Assembly (NCBI RefSeq): GCF_005280195.1
Contig: NZ_SZPR01000035.1
Location: 62,001-126,000, forward strand
Length of the DNA: 64,000 nucleotides
Direction of reading: 5' to 3'
Source of the DNA: Streptomyces galbus
GTDB taxonomy: Bacteria; Actinomycetota; Actinomycetes; Streptomycetales; Streptomycetaceae
Positions 63,774-64,000 of the stretch are shown here, in pieces; the stretch's first letter is position 1, and each line of letters opens with the position of its first letter. The notes beneath the pieces are model-generated. The model made no database searches. It had not been told where the DNA came from and saw only the letters and a list, made by a program, of their open reading frames with translations. Position numbers and translations under genes: made by a program.

Positions 63774-64000
63774 ATGCTGCTGCCCTCGAAGGCCGAAGTC
63801 ACCCGGCAGTTGCGGCGGTACCGGACGTGGGAGCGGATGATGCTCGCGTCCCCCGCCGACCGGGCCGTGCGCACGGCGTTCGAGGACTCCGGCTACACCC
63901 TGTGCGTGCTGATGGGCAAGCGGTGCGCACGCGAGGCCGCGGACGCCGCCGAGCACTTCCTCGGCCCGCTCGGGACGGCTGCTCTCCCCCAGGAGCCGGC
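63774..64000 (+). CDS. DUF5133 protein, cut by the window end
   Basis: The first 75 residues are inside the window and remain open at base 64000. MLLPSKAEVTRQLRRYRTWERMML, AVRTAFEDSGYTLCVLMGKRCAREAADAAEHFL match the short DUF5133 family of Streptomyces (YTLCVxTG motif); members are regulators or small structural proteins without known function. Start at ATG 63774 fits family alignment; ATG 63735 in the same frame would add 13 residues. The true end is outside the window. Confidence 0.7.
   Translation, partial: MLLPSKAEVTRQLRRYRTWERMMLASPADRAVRTAFEDSGYTLCVLMGKRCAREAADAAEHFLGPLGTAALPQEP

Overview
This window is chromosomal DNA of a Streptomyces or very close relative. The evidence is the very high GC with GC at nearly every third codon position, frequent GTG starts, ATGA/GTGA start-stop overlaps inside operons, a complete conservon, many Tat/Sec-exported hydrolases, rare TTA (bldA-type) codons, and family members known mainly from Streptomyces (SCO0607-type lipoprotein, DUF5133). 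The secreted hydrolases, solitary regulators and small lineage-specific proteins look like accessory or arm-proximal territory. No tRNA, rRNA, CRISPR array or intact insertion sequence was seen.

Layout. 1-1.2 kb: tail of an FAD monooxygenase and a tandem GNAT. 1.35-7.1 kb (minus): a tightly overlapping operon encoding the STM4015, STM4014, STM4013, STM4012 and STM4011 families (LRR-like protein, ATP-grasp-like protein, alkaline-phosphatase-superfamily protein, two radical SAM proteins), ending in a translationally coupled Lys/Ala-rich membrane-anchored protein. Facing it at 7.3-8.8 kb is a two-gene unit ending in a DUF6745 protein. Both units start from promoters resembling the RecA/LexA-independent (PafBC-type) DNA-damage promoter. 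9-17.7 kb: secreted discoidin/beta-helix protein, pyruvate carboxylase, secreted lipase, GH46 chitosanase. 17.9-27.6 kb: small proteins, MOSC protein, a nucleotidyltransferase/BON-like/metallophosphoesterase operon, phosphoglucomutase, FUSC transporter, secreted and lipoproteins.

28-33.5 kb: a six-gene conservon (sensor-like ATPase, roadblock, DUF742, GTPase, then CYP157-like and CYP154-like P450s) in which every junction overlaps. 33.6-46.4 kb: secreted lipase, YbdK-type carboxylate-amine ligase, YrdC/YciO protein, dienelactone hydrolase, GH64 beta-1,3-glucanase behind a LacI-type palindrome, M4 metalloprotease, phosphoesterase, flavin-dependent oxidoreductase, GAP-family membrane protein, DUF1254 protein. 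46.7-50 kb: aldo/keto reductase, peroxiredoxin plus DoxX pair, and a compact module of a DNA-binding-domain-only AraC regulator between two VOC genes whose promoters share an identical 20-bp element.

50-54 kb is a DNA-repair-flavoured stretch: a UvrA-like ATPase, a small gene with a consensus PafBC-type promoter, and an ATP-dependent DNA ligase. 54-64 kb: NPP1/NLP-family secreted protein, a stand-alone hydroxymethylbilane synthase, a MarR/ABC cassette whose ATPase has lost its catalytic core, a SigB/F/G-type sigma factor, a tandem VOC protein, and glgX overlapping an HATPase-like regulator, ending in a DUF5133 gene cut by the window edge.

Two themes recur. One is secreted polymer degradation (chitosan, beta-glucan, protein, lipid) with local operators. 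The other is a candidate DNA-damage regulon, because the same TTGTCAGTG-N8-(T/G)AnnnT promoter precedes otherwise unrelated genes at 7.2, 18.2 and 52.5 kb. This links the uncharacterised STM4011-4015/DUF6745 locus to genotoxic stress.
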